64,000 nt of DNA from Hexactinellida sp. DTS-2022 (Eukaryota > Porifera > Hexactinellida): assembly GCA_028753945.1 (NCBI GenBank), contig JAPNXP010000003.1, positions 806,001-870,000 on the forward strand, written 5' to 3'. Below the pieces are notes generated by a model. The model was not told the origin of the DNA, did no database searches, and saw only the letters and a list, made by a program, of their open reading frames with translations. The translations under genes were made by a program, and so were the position numbers. Below, piece after piece: positions 1 through 12,031 of the stretch (positions within the stretch are counted from its first letter, which is position 1; every line of letters begins with the position of its first letter).

Positions 1-455
1 CAATTGCCCCCCATTCCCCGGTTATAAAATTCAATTGGAAAAACATTATATATGCTATATATACAAAATATTCATATAACACACACATTAATGCACGTTC
101 TAGTTCTTATTTGTATATTATGACAATTTAGTTAACTGCTGATCTACACTAGGTGATTTCTTCAAAAAACATCAGAGTAGATCAATCGAAAATATTTTTT
201 CTGTAGAACTTTTGAGTCGATTTATTGGAAATATTGTATTATTTTATAAGAATCATGTTAGGATTTGTCCATTCCCCCCATTTATGGAGGTTGTTTTGTA
301 TGGAGATAAAAACTCCTTGAAATTTATGGTCCCCCATTCCCCACTTCCCCGCTTATAGAGGTTCATTTGTATGGATATATACGAATATGGTAAAAAAATT
401 CCCCACTTATGGAGGTTCCCCATTTATAGAGACCCCACTTATAGAGGTTGCACTG
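1..455. mobile_element. Right end of a pogo/Tigger-like (Tc1/mariner) element
   Basis: Repeated blocks reading like CCCC-A-CTTATAGAGGTT occur from about 270 to 450, and the last ends in GCACTG followed by TA at 456-457. Read on the minus strand this is CAGTGCAACCTCTATAAG, a typical pogo/Tigger-style terminus with several binding-site-like repeats and a TA target. The left end lies outside the window and no coding remains are visible. Confidence 0.55.
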
Positions 456-457
456 TA

Positions 458-943
458 CCAATATTTAAAGATTATAAGCATACGGATAGGTAGTCGGTTT
501 AGATTTGTGAATTATGAATTAAAATATTCTATTCATACATTTATCAAATATTGCATAAAAAGATGAACTTTTTATTCATTTTTTGTGTTCAAAAGGTCGC
601 AATTTTTTTTATTTTGGTCAAAACAATATTCTAAAAGGCCTCCAACCGCCCTTAACGATGATCTATGAGTTATATAATCCACAGAATATGTCTTTAGCCA
701 ACAATCATCTTGAATTCCACACACCTATCAAGTGGAGCCTGAAGAAATCCCCCTATGGGACTTTTGTATTTGCAGAAAATAGGAAGCCCCATAAATCCAA
801 ATTATGGAATTTAATTTGATATCGTTCTCAGTTTGGAACTAGCTATATTGTCTTCCATCCTATATGTGAAAAACAAAGACCTAACTTCAAAACGAAATAT
901 AAGTGTTTTTTTGCATGAATCTGCCATTAATTTGACCTTAGGG
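458..943 (+). mobile_element. Fragment of TTAA-A MITE (GGTTAAATTAC family)
   Basis: The sequence matches the right two thirds of the family seen whole at 32843-33561: it shares the 'aatatttaaagattataagc' start region, the 'ccccctatgggacttttgta' block and the terminal 'aatctgcc' block. The left terminus is missing. The short ORF from 583 is only a chance frame of this repeat. Confidence 0.7.
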
Positions 944-1162
944 ATGGATACAAGTTCCGCAATGCGTAGTTTGTTTCAAAACCTTGTCTAATTGATGCAT
1001 GAAACCCTCCCAATAGAAACAGCACCTCACAACGCAACTACAAGAATGGAAATACAAAATCGTGAGTTTGTTTAACTTATTAAAGCGAAAAGTCTCAAGC
1101 GAGCGAAACTCGATTCAATTAGGAGTTTCAGCAACACTCTACGGATGTTGTGAAAGCATCTT

Positions 1163-1752
1163 TTGCTGTCTGACTTCAAATCGCAAAGGCCAAACTCCCA
1201 TACAATCGGAGAATCCCTTATCAAGCCTTGCATCCTAGAATGTGCAAATTTGTTGCTTGGAGTTAAAGCTTCAGAAGAGTTGAGACAGATATCGCTTTCC
1301 AATGACCACGTGAAGTCAAGTACTGTCGAGATGTCAAGCAACATAAAAAATAAAGTTATCATGAAAGCCAAGCGAATTCCTTTCCTTGCCATAGTGTTGG
1401 ATGAATCGAAAGACGTTCAGAGCTCCTAGGAATATTCGATTTATTGGAGAAGGAAAATTGAAGAGGAATTTTTAAATGTCGGTCTTTGAATGGAACTACG
1501 AAAGGCTTAGATGTAATGAACGCTGTGAGGGACTTCTTCAAAGAAAATGGATGGACATGGGACAAGTTAGCAGGTTTATGTACCGATGGGGCACCTGTTA
1601 TGCTAGGCTCCCGTTCTGGGATTATTTTTTCAGTGAAACGTAGAAATCGAAATGTCAAAGGTGTTCATTGTCTTATTCATAAAGAAGCTGGATGCTTGCT
1701 TCGGAATTCTGGCGAATCAATCAACAAAGTTGAATTTCGAGATTACTGTGAA
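1163..1752 (+). pseudogene. Decayed hAT transposase, ZBED5/FAM200-like
   Basis: Two reading-frame pieces (1163-1429 and about 1480-1750) read like the middle of the ZBED5/SCAND3-type hAT transposase family. The first has HTIGESLIKPC, then LSNDHVKSSTVEMSSNIK and LAIVLDESKDVQSS. The second has GTTKGLDVMNAV, LAGLCTDGAPVMLGSRSG and the CLIHKEA histidine motif. The DES and CTDGAPAMLG blocks belong to the RNase H-like catalytic region of hAT enzymes. No BED finger or dimerisation tail is visible, and the frame changes between the pieces, so this is a dead copy. It is cut at 1752 by a hAT MITE. Confidence 0.75.
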
Positions 1753-2597
1753 CAGGGCCGGATTAAGACTGTGCGGGGCCATAGGCCATAAATTATTTGT
1801 GGGCCCCTTAAAACTAAATAGTAAATACATATTAAGCTAAATAAATATCATTTATTATTTTCTTAGATATATGGATCATTACACTCATGCGCGGCGCCAG
1901 CTTTATCGAACTGGAGGGCATAGGGCGGCGGCCAATTTTTTATGGGGGAAGCTTTTCCATCAGTAAGAATTTATCTGAAAACAATGGAGCTACGATGAAC
2001 CTGTAATAATTACAAACTATCCAGGGATTTTTTGAAATTATGTTTGCTTATATTTCCGTTAATAAACAAGTAATGTATTACAAATAATGTTATTCTTTTG
2101 GAAATAATTATCACAAATGGTGTAAATAAATTTATTTAGCTATTTTGCAGGTGCGGCGATGCTACAATTCGAGATATTCGGTAATAATATTTTTTTTGTG
2201 ATGAAAATCGAGCGAGCGTAGCGAGCGAGCAAAAGCTTTTAATGAGAACAACTTAGCTGGTTTGAACGATGAATAAATAAAGAATGTATGAATACTTTAA
2301 TGAAATACAATTATATAAACATATAAATGTTGTAAACGTATATTGAATTTGGTTTCCCTTTAATTAAATAGTATAGATTTGCAAGAACAAATAACAATTT
2401 ATATAATAAAATTTGTAAGAATATATCCGATAGTAACGGACCCAATATAAATATTAGCATCCTTGCTTGACACAATGAGTCCATCAGCCCAATGCATGAA
2501 GCCTCATTTTTAATAATTTTCAAAAAACTCACAGAGTCCCGAAAGGCGCGGGGCCCTAGGCCATGGCCTATTTGGCCTATGCGGTAATCCGGCCCTG
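1753..2597. mobile_element. hAT MITE with 8-bp target duplication ACTGTGAA
   Basis: It begins CAGGGCCGGATTAAG and ends TAATCCGGCCCTG, inverted copies of each other, with ACTGTGAA directly on both sides (1745-1752 and 2598-2605). This is the classic hAT signature. It is non-coding and landed inside the hAT transposase relic. A block at about 1890-2230, with 'cggcgccag' and 'agcgtagcgagcgagc', resembles the MITE at 38982-39519, so it may itself hold a degraded second element. Confidence 0.9.
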
Positions 2598-2817
2598 ACT
2601 GTGAAACATATTGCTAATATGTCATAGAATTATGCTGGAATTTATAATTTTCAAAAATCAATCCTCTATTACCTTCAGGGGGCCTGTTATTTAGGTTATT
2701 ATTGATATTTTGGCAATTAAATATATGTATATATATACATTCATTCACATTTATACACATTTATTATATTCTATATTCCATTTATATAGAATAGAATACA
2801 TTTTCTAATATTTAGAC

Positions 2818-2895
2818 GTACCAGTAGTTCAGTTTGTAGCATATCGGAACAGTATGCAAGTGTTCCTGGGTTCGAATCCCAAACCTAGCATATCT
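2818..2895 (+). other. tRNA-like sequence, probable SINE head
   Basis: A stretch with an A-box-like 'tagttcagtttgtagca' and a good B box, 'gggttcgaatccc', at the right spacing for a tRNA gene. The acceptor stem does not close well and no CCA or strong cloverleaf is seen. A tRNA-derived SINE promoter is more likely than a working tRNA gene. Confidence 0.5.
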
Positions 2896-2899
2896 TTTT

Positions 2900-3520
2900 G
2901 TCAATGAACTATATTAAGACAGAGTCACAAGCTTTTTTATTATAATCTTGAACACAATGGACTAAGTACTTATAACCATAGCTAAAACTGACATGTATAA
3001 TGACAACAATAACAATTTCAGATAGTTATTTAATTACATTTTGCTTTAAACACTATTGAAAGTTCCAATTCATTCCCCAACCTACATATTATTCAAAATA
3101 CAATGTTTAAAACTATTGTCAAGTATTATATCAGTCTATGCTGAGGATACTATTACATAATAAACCTTTGATTCGTGCGTATTAGCTAGGATATTTTTAA
3201 TAAACTTAAACCTTAATTACTCAAAACGGGATTTTTTGACAAACCTTGACTTTTTTGTGTTTTGAAGTACTGGAACAAACACTCCAAAAATTCCAGGCTA
3301 TTATATATATACGAGTCCTTCGGTCTCGGTCGCTTTGAGACGGATCGGTGATACGCACCTCAAGTTAACGGTCGCTGTGCGGTCTTACTCCTCACCCTTT
3401 CTATCATGGAAAATGGTAGAAAGGGAAGTTTTATACATCATGTTATAAGATTTCCATAGTATTAACTTGTTTTACATATTGAAAATTTATGAGTACAAAT
3501 TCGTGTTTAGCATACTTGCT
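2900..3520. other. Unassigned AT-rich DNA
   Basis: No convincing reading frame. At 3318-3420 there is a short GC-richer block ('gagtccttcggtctcggtcgctttgagacgg') that may be part of a degraded retroelement or a promoter of the repeat that follows. Confidence 0.3.
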
Positions 3521-4990
3521 TACCTATATTACCCGTTGAGAGCAATCTTCTAGGTTGATTTTGAATTTTCATTAATTTGTTTACTTATATGTGTCAACAA
3601 CAACAACAAATATTCATATTATAAATTTATAAATGCGAAATTCGTGTTCAGCATACTTGTTAACCTATTAGTTAGGGAATTTTACCTCAAATTATAGGTA
3701 AACCTTGAAAAAAATTGTTACCAAACAATTTCTACACTAGAGTCTTCTTCTGGACCCAAATAAACATAGGAAAAAAGTTGCAAGCCCAAACCCGTGAGGA
3801 AAATTTTTTACACGGGTTGCGGTTTCTGATTTTCCATAGTAAATCGCCGACATTTCCGAAGCTAACTTTCTCAAATCAGCTCCAATCAACTTATTATCAC
3901 CATATTGGTACTCTGCGTTGAATTTCCAGCAATTTGATATATCACATGTCCATATTTGGAAGAATTTTTCCATAGCTGCGCTGGAATGTCTTAGGAATGT
4001 GTAAAAATTCCATTATCGAATTGTGTTCCCACTTAATCAAGTGACCCCTCATTCGACTCCATTCAGCTACCTGAGTAAAATTATACACATACCGACACTC
4101 TAAAATGTGATTTTAAAAATTTATTCGAGATTTACAGTTAATCTCGAAAATCTCGAATAATTATATAAAATCACGTTTTAGAGTGTCGGTATGTGTATAA
4201 TTTTACTCAGGTAGCTGAATGGAGTCGAATGAGGGGGTCACTTGATTAAGTGGGAACACAATTTGATAATGGGATTTTTACACATTCCTAAGACATTCCA
4301 GCGTTGCTATGGGAAAATTCTTCCAAATATGGACATGTGATATATCAAATTGCTGGTAATTTAACGCAGAGTACCAATATGGTGATAATAATTTGATTGG
4401 AGCTGATTTGAGAAAGTTAGCTCCAGAAATGTCGGAGATTTACTATGGAAAATCAGAAACCGCAACCCGTGTAAAAAATTTTTCTCACGGGTTTGGCTTG
4501 CAACTTTTTTTCTATGTTTATTTGGGTCCAGAAGAAGACTCTAGTATAGAAATTGTTTGGTAACAATTTTTTTCAAGGTTTTGAGTTAAAATTCCCTAAC
4601 TATATAATAACCGTTGAAAGCTAACTTCTAGGTTGATTTTGAATTTCCATCAATATATTTACCTATTTGTGTCAACAACAACAACAAATATTCATATTAT
4701 AAATTTATAAATCGAAATTCGTGTTCAGCATACTTGTTAACATATAATACCCTTTGAAAGCTAACATCTAGGTTGATTTTGAATTTCCATTAATTTGTTT
4801 ACCTATTTTGTGTCAACAACAAACAACAACAAATATCCATATTAGTAATTTATTACCGCGAAATTCGTGTTCAGCATACTTGTTTACCTATTGTAACATT
4901 TGTTACCAATTATAACATTTGACAGTTAGTTTATATCTCATATATTAATGCGGTTTCTATCCCCCCGTCACTTTAATACATTCCGGACAA
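3521..4990 (+). repeat. Tandem repeat, about 140-bp units, split by a foldback element
   Basis: Units start near 3521, 3661, 4606 (after the insertion) and 4740, each reading 'tttacctat..ta..cc.ttgaaagc', 'ctaggttgattttgaattt', 'gtgtcaacaacaacaaat' and 'ttcgtgttcagcatacttg'. The last unit ends in a run of 'acacacacaaacaacaatcg'. A diverged piece of the same repeat lies at 55200-55410. The origin is unknown; it could be the 3' part of a retroposon. Confidence 0.65.
3671..4600. mobile_element. Foldback MITE, TA target
   Basis: Two arms of about 440 bp are inverted copies of each other (for example 'ggacccaaataaacatagg' near 3750 and its complement near 4520) around a centre near 4130. Termini are GTTAGGGAATTTTA and TAAAATTCCCTAAC, flanked by TA on both sides, which points to a Tc1/mariner-type non-autonomous element. 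It interrupts one unit of the 140-bp tandem repeat. Confidence 0.85.
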
Positions 4991-6680
4991 ACACACACAC
5001 AAACAACAATCGAGATTTAATAATATAGATATATCTGGGTCTTTAGATTGAAACGAATATTTGTTTAAAAAATTCAAATGCGAGTTTTTACTGTGAAATG
5101 AAGCTAATATATCATAAAATTATGTGAGAAGTGAAATTTAAAATAAAAATATTCTGCAAAGTCTTCAAAATGTCAATTTGGTGACGTCATTGTTGATGAT
5201 GTAGCTTTTTTATTTTCTCAATTGACATTCCTTGATTTTATATGCGTGCACTTATATACTTTATGTATATAAACTAACATTAATATGCACAAATATCTCA
5301 GTGGTTAGCATATATTGCCAAAACCAGTTGATAATGGGCTAGAAATTCTGATCTGCATATTTTTTTTATGCATCATCAACAGATTAATTGACTATATTAT
5401 ATAATTCAACTCAACTGTCATATATATTAGGATTTTCATACCGTATCCCAACTAGTGTAAATATATTATACATATTAGAGCATTAATCACCACGTTAGCC
5501 ATGATTTATTGGCTGAAAATGATGTCCCAAAAGAAAGCGGACTCCATTAATATGACAGAAACTTGCATATAATTCGATTTAATTAAGTCTTTGTTTACTA
5601 TGATGTTTCAATACATATTTAGTATATAGTATGAAAATTATCTAGTATATTAAAACTAAATCCGGTTGTAATCCGGAAAAATTTAATAGCACCTATGCAC
5701 TTCACAATTAAAAATCTTCAGCCTTCAATTACTCAATTATGGTTTTTTTGACATATCCCGAATTTTATCCAATACAGTTCATAAGGGATTGCTTTAAAAA
5801 ATTCAGATATAGTTCATAATAGTATAAAGATGATTTTGCAAGCTCATTGGAGCAAATTAATGATTAGTGTCTGAGTGGAGACCAAGCAATGAGCAAAAAT
5901 ACCACTTTTTGGGCAATTTTTTGTCGAATTTATGATTCCTAAGTTAAGAATTGGTTATACTGGGGATAGGCGTCTGGTGAGCTAAGCAAATGTAGTGCTA
6001 TTAGTACTAATCAATCATACAAATTTTTGGAGCTTTATCGAATATACTTTATAAGATTTAATTCAGTGAAATCTAATAAAACAGAAAAGCCCTATGGGGA
6101 GCCATTTCCTAAAGAATTTAATGCTACTCGAAAAATAGTTTGGACTTAGATATGCTGTATACATTTAAGCTTAGTTATACAATTACAGAGCAGATTGGAG
6201 ATTACACTTCAATATCTAGAAATACGCTAAAAGCACCCATACCGCTAATACATTTTTCACCCTAAGCATCCTTAATTCTTTTGGCCAGCTATATAATTTT
6301 TGTATATTTTGGAGATATCTTATATAAATATTCCTACCTAAACTAGCTGATTAAACACTATCTGGGTCTTTACTCAGAGTTCATGACATATTTGAAGCAA
6401 TCAACTTCTCTCTTTTCTCCACAAGAAAAGAACATTATCTAGCAGATGGACGAAATACGCGGGAATTCTGACTCATCCTACAAAGGTGGGCGAATAATTA
6501 ACGCTCCTATAAACACAATATTCCAACAAAATCTTTATTCGCGATAATGGTATCAAGTTTAGATAAGAAATGGTCACCGATTGTTCGTTTACTTCCTCTT
6601 TCTAAAACTGCTGCACAGGAACTATTTCCAATTATTAGTAAGGTATATGTGACGTCGAGTTAACGAGCCTCTATAATCAA
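4991..6680. other. No gene recognised
   Basis: AT-rich DNA with stops in all frames. It has one perfect TGACGTCA palindrome near 5182. I see no repeat boundary that I can place. Confidence 0.35.
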
Positions 6681-6689
6681 GAGGAAAAA

Positions 6690-9310
6690 CTTTATTTTTG
6701 AGCTTATTTCATTTTCCTGGTTGTACTAATCCGGGAGATACTCTGTCAATTTTATTAGTAATTCTGAGTTGAATTGAACTCACTAGGCCTAGGAGAAATC
6801 GGGTAATCAATGAAATTTAACCATTTAGTAGGAAAAATTACAGCCACACTATGCTGGTCAGAGAAATTGATATTAGTTTGTTTTTCGATAGTATACTATA
6901 AAGTACAGCTACAGTGAAAATTTCAGGTGAATCTGAAATCTAATTTGCTGTAATGACCATTATTAGTGACAGGAATGTGAAGGTCTTCATGAACGGTATC
7001 ATTTTAAATGTGATAAAGTTTGCAGGCTCGCACTGTCTCAATTTGCTTTCAAATACGTTGTTATTCATACAATAGTATATGTGCATATGTACTTAGGGTG
7101 TAAAGCAAAATTATCGACATTACAATACAAAATCCCGAGTTATAGTCATGTGAAGTCCGATTTCGACTGCCAAGCTGCCAAGCTGCCAAGCCGGACTCCA
7201 AATGGACATAACTCTGAAATTTAGCATGGTATATTTTAGATCAAGGATTAATCCCTTACTAGATTTGAATTATATGATCTACACTTAATTTCAAATAATT
7301 TGGACCAAATCTGTGAACCCTGTACCAAATAAACATCGTTTACTTTTATTTTCCTGTTAAACTCATTGGGTGGTCCTTTTATTTACATTTTTTGATTCTC
7401 AGAAACCCGTTCACCTATAATTGAAATTTTGAGCGCAAATGCTCTCAATATACGACTTACTATCAGTTGATAATAAATTTTATCACCCTAATTCACGCCA
7501 TTTTCAACATTACCATATATGGGCATTGGAATTGGCCACTTTTTGAAGATTTAGCATATTTACTACCCGAAATATAGACTCCAGATCTTAGGACTAAATT
7601 TCCAATCACATCCATGTACTATTGCAAACCCATTATATGAACAATAGCAAGTATTTACAAAAGATTGCAAACATATACATCAACGCATTACGCTCATAAT
7701 TGTGTGAAAAGTAAATAAAAAATAAACAAACAATAGGTTCTACCATAGCATTCTATACTCTAAGGCAATGCCGCGGTTGAATGGACTTGGACCATGGATG
7801 AACTAGTATAGTCAACTGAATATATGCAATGCAATTATTCTTCGAAATAAGTAATCCAGGGTGCTTCTACTTATGTAATTGTTTTTTATAAAGGTGGTCA
7901 TGTACCAAACGCATATTTTTGAGGTACCACTTGGTCGAAATGACGTCACCATATTGTCTAATAGGCAAAATATGCCAAAACTTTGAACGCATGTAAAATG
8001 TTCAATTTCGCTTTTTAAAACAAATCGCTGTGACTAACCCATCTAGGAGTTATTTTACATAAAATATCTCAGAATCAATTATGGAATGTCACCACATTTC
8101 TCTGTTGCCTTGGAAACGTGAATTCAATGATTGAGGTAATATCTCGAGAAGAAATATAGTTACAGCTTAGTCAATGGATCAAATTGATAGCCCGTCTTAA
8201 CTTCCTATTCAATGATAATACATTTCGATGCTCTATCTCCGACCAATTTTCTGAGAATTGTGATTATTTTAATATACATTCAAATGATTATACACACTTT
8301 GCATAAAATTGGTTGGAGATAGAGCATCGAAATGTATTATCATTTAATAGGAAATTAAGGACGGGCTATCGATTGGATCCATTGACTAAGCTGTGACTAT
8401 ATTCCTACTCGAGATATTGCCTCAATCATTGAATTCACGTTTCCAAGGCAACAGAGGAATGTGGTGACATTCCATAATTGATTCTGAGATATTTTATGTA
8501 AAATAACTCCTAGATGGGTTAGTCACAGCGATTTGTTTTAAAAAGCGAAATTGAACATTTTACATGTGTTCAAAGTTTTGGCATATTTTGCCTATTAGAC
8601 AATATGGTGACGTCATTTCGACCAAGTGGTACCTCAAAAATATGCGTTTGGTACATGACCACCTTTATAAAAAACAATTACATAAGTAGAAGCACCCTGG
8701 ATTACTTATTTCGAAGAATAATTGCATTGCATATATTCAGTTGACTATACTAGTTCATCCATGGTCCAAGTCCATTCAACCGCGGCATTGCCTTAGAGTA
8801 TAGAATGCTATGGTTCTACCATTACAAATTTGTTCCAAATTTGTTGAAACCAAGTCTAAACTGATGAAGACATATGTAATTCCGGAAAAATCGTTCAAAC
8901 TAATATATATCATCCAAACTTTCAGAATTCTATATCTTTGAAGTTTGACTTCGACTGCCAATTTACAAAATTCATCTAATCATTCAAATCTGAAGGTCGA
9001 ACTGTGACTTTAAAGTGCTACAGCTCCCAAAGTTTGCATGGTAGATGTCAGTTTGAAAAGTCCACCGGGATTACATATGTTCTAATAGTTTCAACTTGGT
9101 TTCAACAAATTTGGACCAAATTCGCAATAGTTGAACCAAATGTAAATTATTTTGATTTGAAAAATGACCTTTGCATCATGTTACACACATCTCTTAGCAC
9201 TAAAATGGTCGATACTACAAAAGTGGAGGTCAGATTCAGCTGAAAGTTTGGTTGTACCTGTATTTTGCTGGATTCCTACTGAAACATTCTAATCAGAATT
9301 TCAATCTTAA
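6690..9310. repeat. Dispersed repeat, diverged relative of the 36826-38410 element
   Basis: Once the foldback at 7745-8811 is set aside, this stretch follows 36990-38390 in order. The shared blocks are 'cacactatgctggtcaga', 'gtgaaaatttcaggtgaatctg', 'tttgcaggctcgcactgtc', 'ccatatatgggca' and 'gttgaaccaaatgtaaat'. The termini are not clear. No coding capacity. Confidence 0.6.
7745..8811. mobile_element. Foldback element with 9-bp target duplication GGTTCTACC
   Basis: Arms of about 505 bp, nearly identical inverted copies, flank a loop of about 55 bp near 8255-8310. The ends are ATAGCATTCTATACTC and GAGTATAGAATGCTAT, with GGTTCTACC on both sides (7736-7744, 8812-8820). The related repeat at 37890 shows the uninterrupted site. 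A 9-bp duplication with very long inverted repeats fits a Mutator-like (MULE) foldback. It has two TGACGTCA motifs and no coding region. Confidence 0.9.
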
Positions 9311-9327
9311 GTATAGTGTCCTCTTAA

Positions 9328-10009
9328 CCGTAGACTGCCGGAGTGATTTTCAGGAAAATAGCATACCCTGTAGTTCTTTGAATTTAATATTTACAACCTA
9401 TTAATTTGAAATCCAACAAGAGCCCAATAATATATAATTATGCTAGAATTTTGGAAAAGATTTACTTGAGGATTTCGACAAAAAGTGATGACACATACTC
9501 TCTCTTTAAATCGATTTAACGCCGTTAACATGTATGTAATCCTTTGTTTCTAAACTTGAACAATGACGACTAACTTATTAGTTATCAGATCTCAATAATT
9601 GAACAAATCCGATTAACTAATCGAAAGTTACGTCAATTTTTTTTAAATCGACAAATTTGTTTTTGATGGACATGGATTACCAAAAATTCATATATTTGAG
9701 TTATATCTATCACAACTCTGTATTAGTCAAACCAAATATACTAAATAGATATTATTTAGTCTAATATCTTTTTTCGGGTATTTCTACGGAGTAATTATAA
9801 CATTTAGAATTTACAAAAGCAAGTGGCAGGCAAGTGGACCATTTCACTTTTATGCTACGTCATCACAACAATTTCCTAAATTTTGATTTTTTGAATGAAA
9901 TCGATAGAGAGTACAAAACCATGTCTAAATCCGAATTTTCTTGAAATTTGAATTTTTTGATCGACCTGTTTTCCACCTGTTACAACGTGTATCAGTAGAC
10001 AGTCTACAG
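9328..10009. mobile_element. TTAA-B MITE (CCGTAGACTGCC family)
   Basis: Bounded by TTAA at 9324-9327 and 10010-10013. Ends are CCGTAGACTGCC and the near-complement 'agacagtctacag'. The same family is at 34417-38795 (nested), 51628-52313 and, shorter, 47730-48255. It is non-coding and interrupts a hAT transposase fragment. Confidence 0.85.
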
Positions 10010-10013
10010 TTAA

Positions 10014-10328
10014 AGCGTGATGCTTCATAGTGAAGAGTATTGGGCAGAGGGGTCTGATGTGAGTTTGTGGGTTTTCAAGTAGAATTGCGGTATTTCGTAT
10101 AATTGTACATCTTTTAGGAGAGTTACGAAGGAAAACAATGAGATCATTTGCAAAATGGAGGAAATCACGCATCATGCTTGCATTTTTAACAACATCTTGG
10201 ACAGCCAAATTCACACAATGCCTGTGACAATGAGTTCTGATTGCTGATGGTCCTAAGTCGTTAATGCGTGCACCAACACCAACTGAATTGCTATTAACGT
10301 GATAGAATATTGCTTTTTCAACACCCAA
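10014..10328 (-). pseudogene. hAT transposase fragment, ZMYM1-like
   Basis: On the minus strand the frame reads SVGVGARINDLGPSAIRTHCHRHCVNLAVQDV and then MMRDFLHF and FLRNSPKRCTII. This matches the region around the conserved HC.HHxLNL motif of ZMYM1/TTF-type hAT transposases. Only about 100 residues survive. Its downstream end is cut exactly at the TTAA where the TTAA-B MITE sits; residues after that are MITE sequence, not transposase. Confidence 0.65.
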
Positions 10329-10628
10329 TAACCCCTAATATTCATTGCGTTTTTAGACATAACTTTTTACTAGGAACAAATAACAGTCATATCACAATTC
10401 TCTAAATGTAAATTTGAATAAAATATTGAAAGTTTAAAATAGTGTAAAAGTAAATCCAGGCTATTCAATATAAATTCTAGCTAATTACTCTGTTTGGCGC
10501 AAGTTCTAAAATAGTGCAATTTAACTCTACTCCATTAGTACAAGGGATTTCGCCACACAGAATTTTCGATATCGGGTTTGTTCATTTACGAAAGATTTTC
10601 AAATTTTCACTCGAATTTATCAGGATCA

Positions 10629-11111
10629 ATATTTAAAGATTATAAGCGTAAGGAGTTGGTAGACGGTTTACATTTTTGAATTATGACTTGGAATTTCTTT
10701 TTTCAAACATTTAATTAAATTTGGCATAAAAAGATGACCTTTTTATTCATTTTTTGGTTTTAAAAGGTCGCAATATTTTTTATTTAGATCTTATCAAAAT
10801 TCTAAACCGCCCACCAACCGCCCATAACGATTATATACCTGATAGATCACACAGTATAGGTCTTTAGCAAATAATGAACTTGAAATTCACACACATATTA
10901 GGTGGAGTAGGAAGAAATCCCCCTATGGGACTTTTGTATTAGCATTAAAATGCACGCCCAATAAAATCGAGGTTATAGAAGATATTTGGATTTCGTTTTC
11001 AGTCTGAATCTAGCTATAATGTCTTCTATCATATATCTGAAATTCAAACTCCCAACTTCAAAACTAAATTCATGTGTTTTTTAGGGTGAATCTGCCGTAA
11101 TTTAACCTTAA
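10629..11111 (+). mobile_element. TTAA-A MITE fragment
   Basis: Left-truncated copy of the 32843-33561 family, ending in 'gtaatttaacc' next to TTAA. It contains the 'cccctatgggacttttgtatt' block. Confidence 0.75.
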
Positions 11112-12031
11112 CGCGATTAATCTTGCTCAACACATCAACTACTCGTAAATACAAGAACTTGGAAGAGATATCGATATATGATGGCTTGATAAGATTATTG
11201 TTGACCAGTGTTCGACAAATTAGGTAGTTTGGTGGCTAACGCCAATAATATCTTTCTTAAGCCACCAAATTTTCCAGTTGCTGGCTTAATATACTTATGC
11301 AGTTATACTTTATACACCTGAGTCTTATTCAGTTTATAATCAAATTATTATAAAGGATTTATTGTATTGAGTAGGATGGGAGGTTAAGGAGATAGAGGCG
11401 TAGATTAATGTATATTAATAAATGATCAAAAATTGTTGTTTAAGCATTCCAACTATACTTTGACATGGTATCTATCCAAATCCGAAAGAAAAATTTGATT
11501 CGGACATTTTTCAAACCTTTTTTGAGGTCACCAAAGGTCAAAATCATAGTCTTATAAAATAATATGGCTATAGAATAGTGAATAATTGTAAATTCATGAA
11601 AAATGATATATTTTATTTTAACCACTCCTAGCTAAACTTTGACATGGTATCTATCCAAATCCGAAAGAAAAATTTGTTTCGGACATTTTTTTGACCTTTT
11701 CAACGTCATTAAAGGTCAAAATCACCGTCATTTTGTACAAACACACTCCGTAAGAATTTCCGGATAGTGACCTTTGTATAGCTCGCATATCTCAAAAAGT
11801 ATAAGTCGGAGAAAAAAAAACTATCCCTCAAAAATGAGCCTTGTCAGTTGTTCTTGGGATTTTGCCGTGTCGATTTTCAACTTTAATACAAAGTTTTAGA
11901 GTTAATAATTTTATAATGCCAAATTTCCGATAAAATCGAGTGATTATTTGAAAATCTATGGAAAAAAAGAATCAAATCGATATCGAAAATTCTGTGTGGC
12001 AAAATCCCTTGTACTAATGTAGTAGAGTTAA

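Noticed and set aside
4930-5030. 3' end of an RTE-type LINE
   Set aside because: The ACACACAAACAACAATCG run followed by an AT-rich tail is suggestive, but no reverse transcriptase or endonuclease is nearby.
8776-9243. ORFs in opposite directions near 8.8-9.2 kb
   Set aside because: They lie in a foldback end and a dispersed non-coding repeat; no protein similarity.
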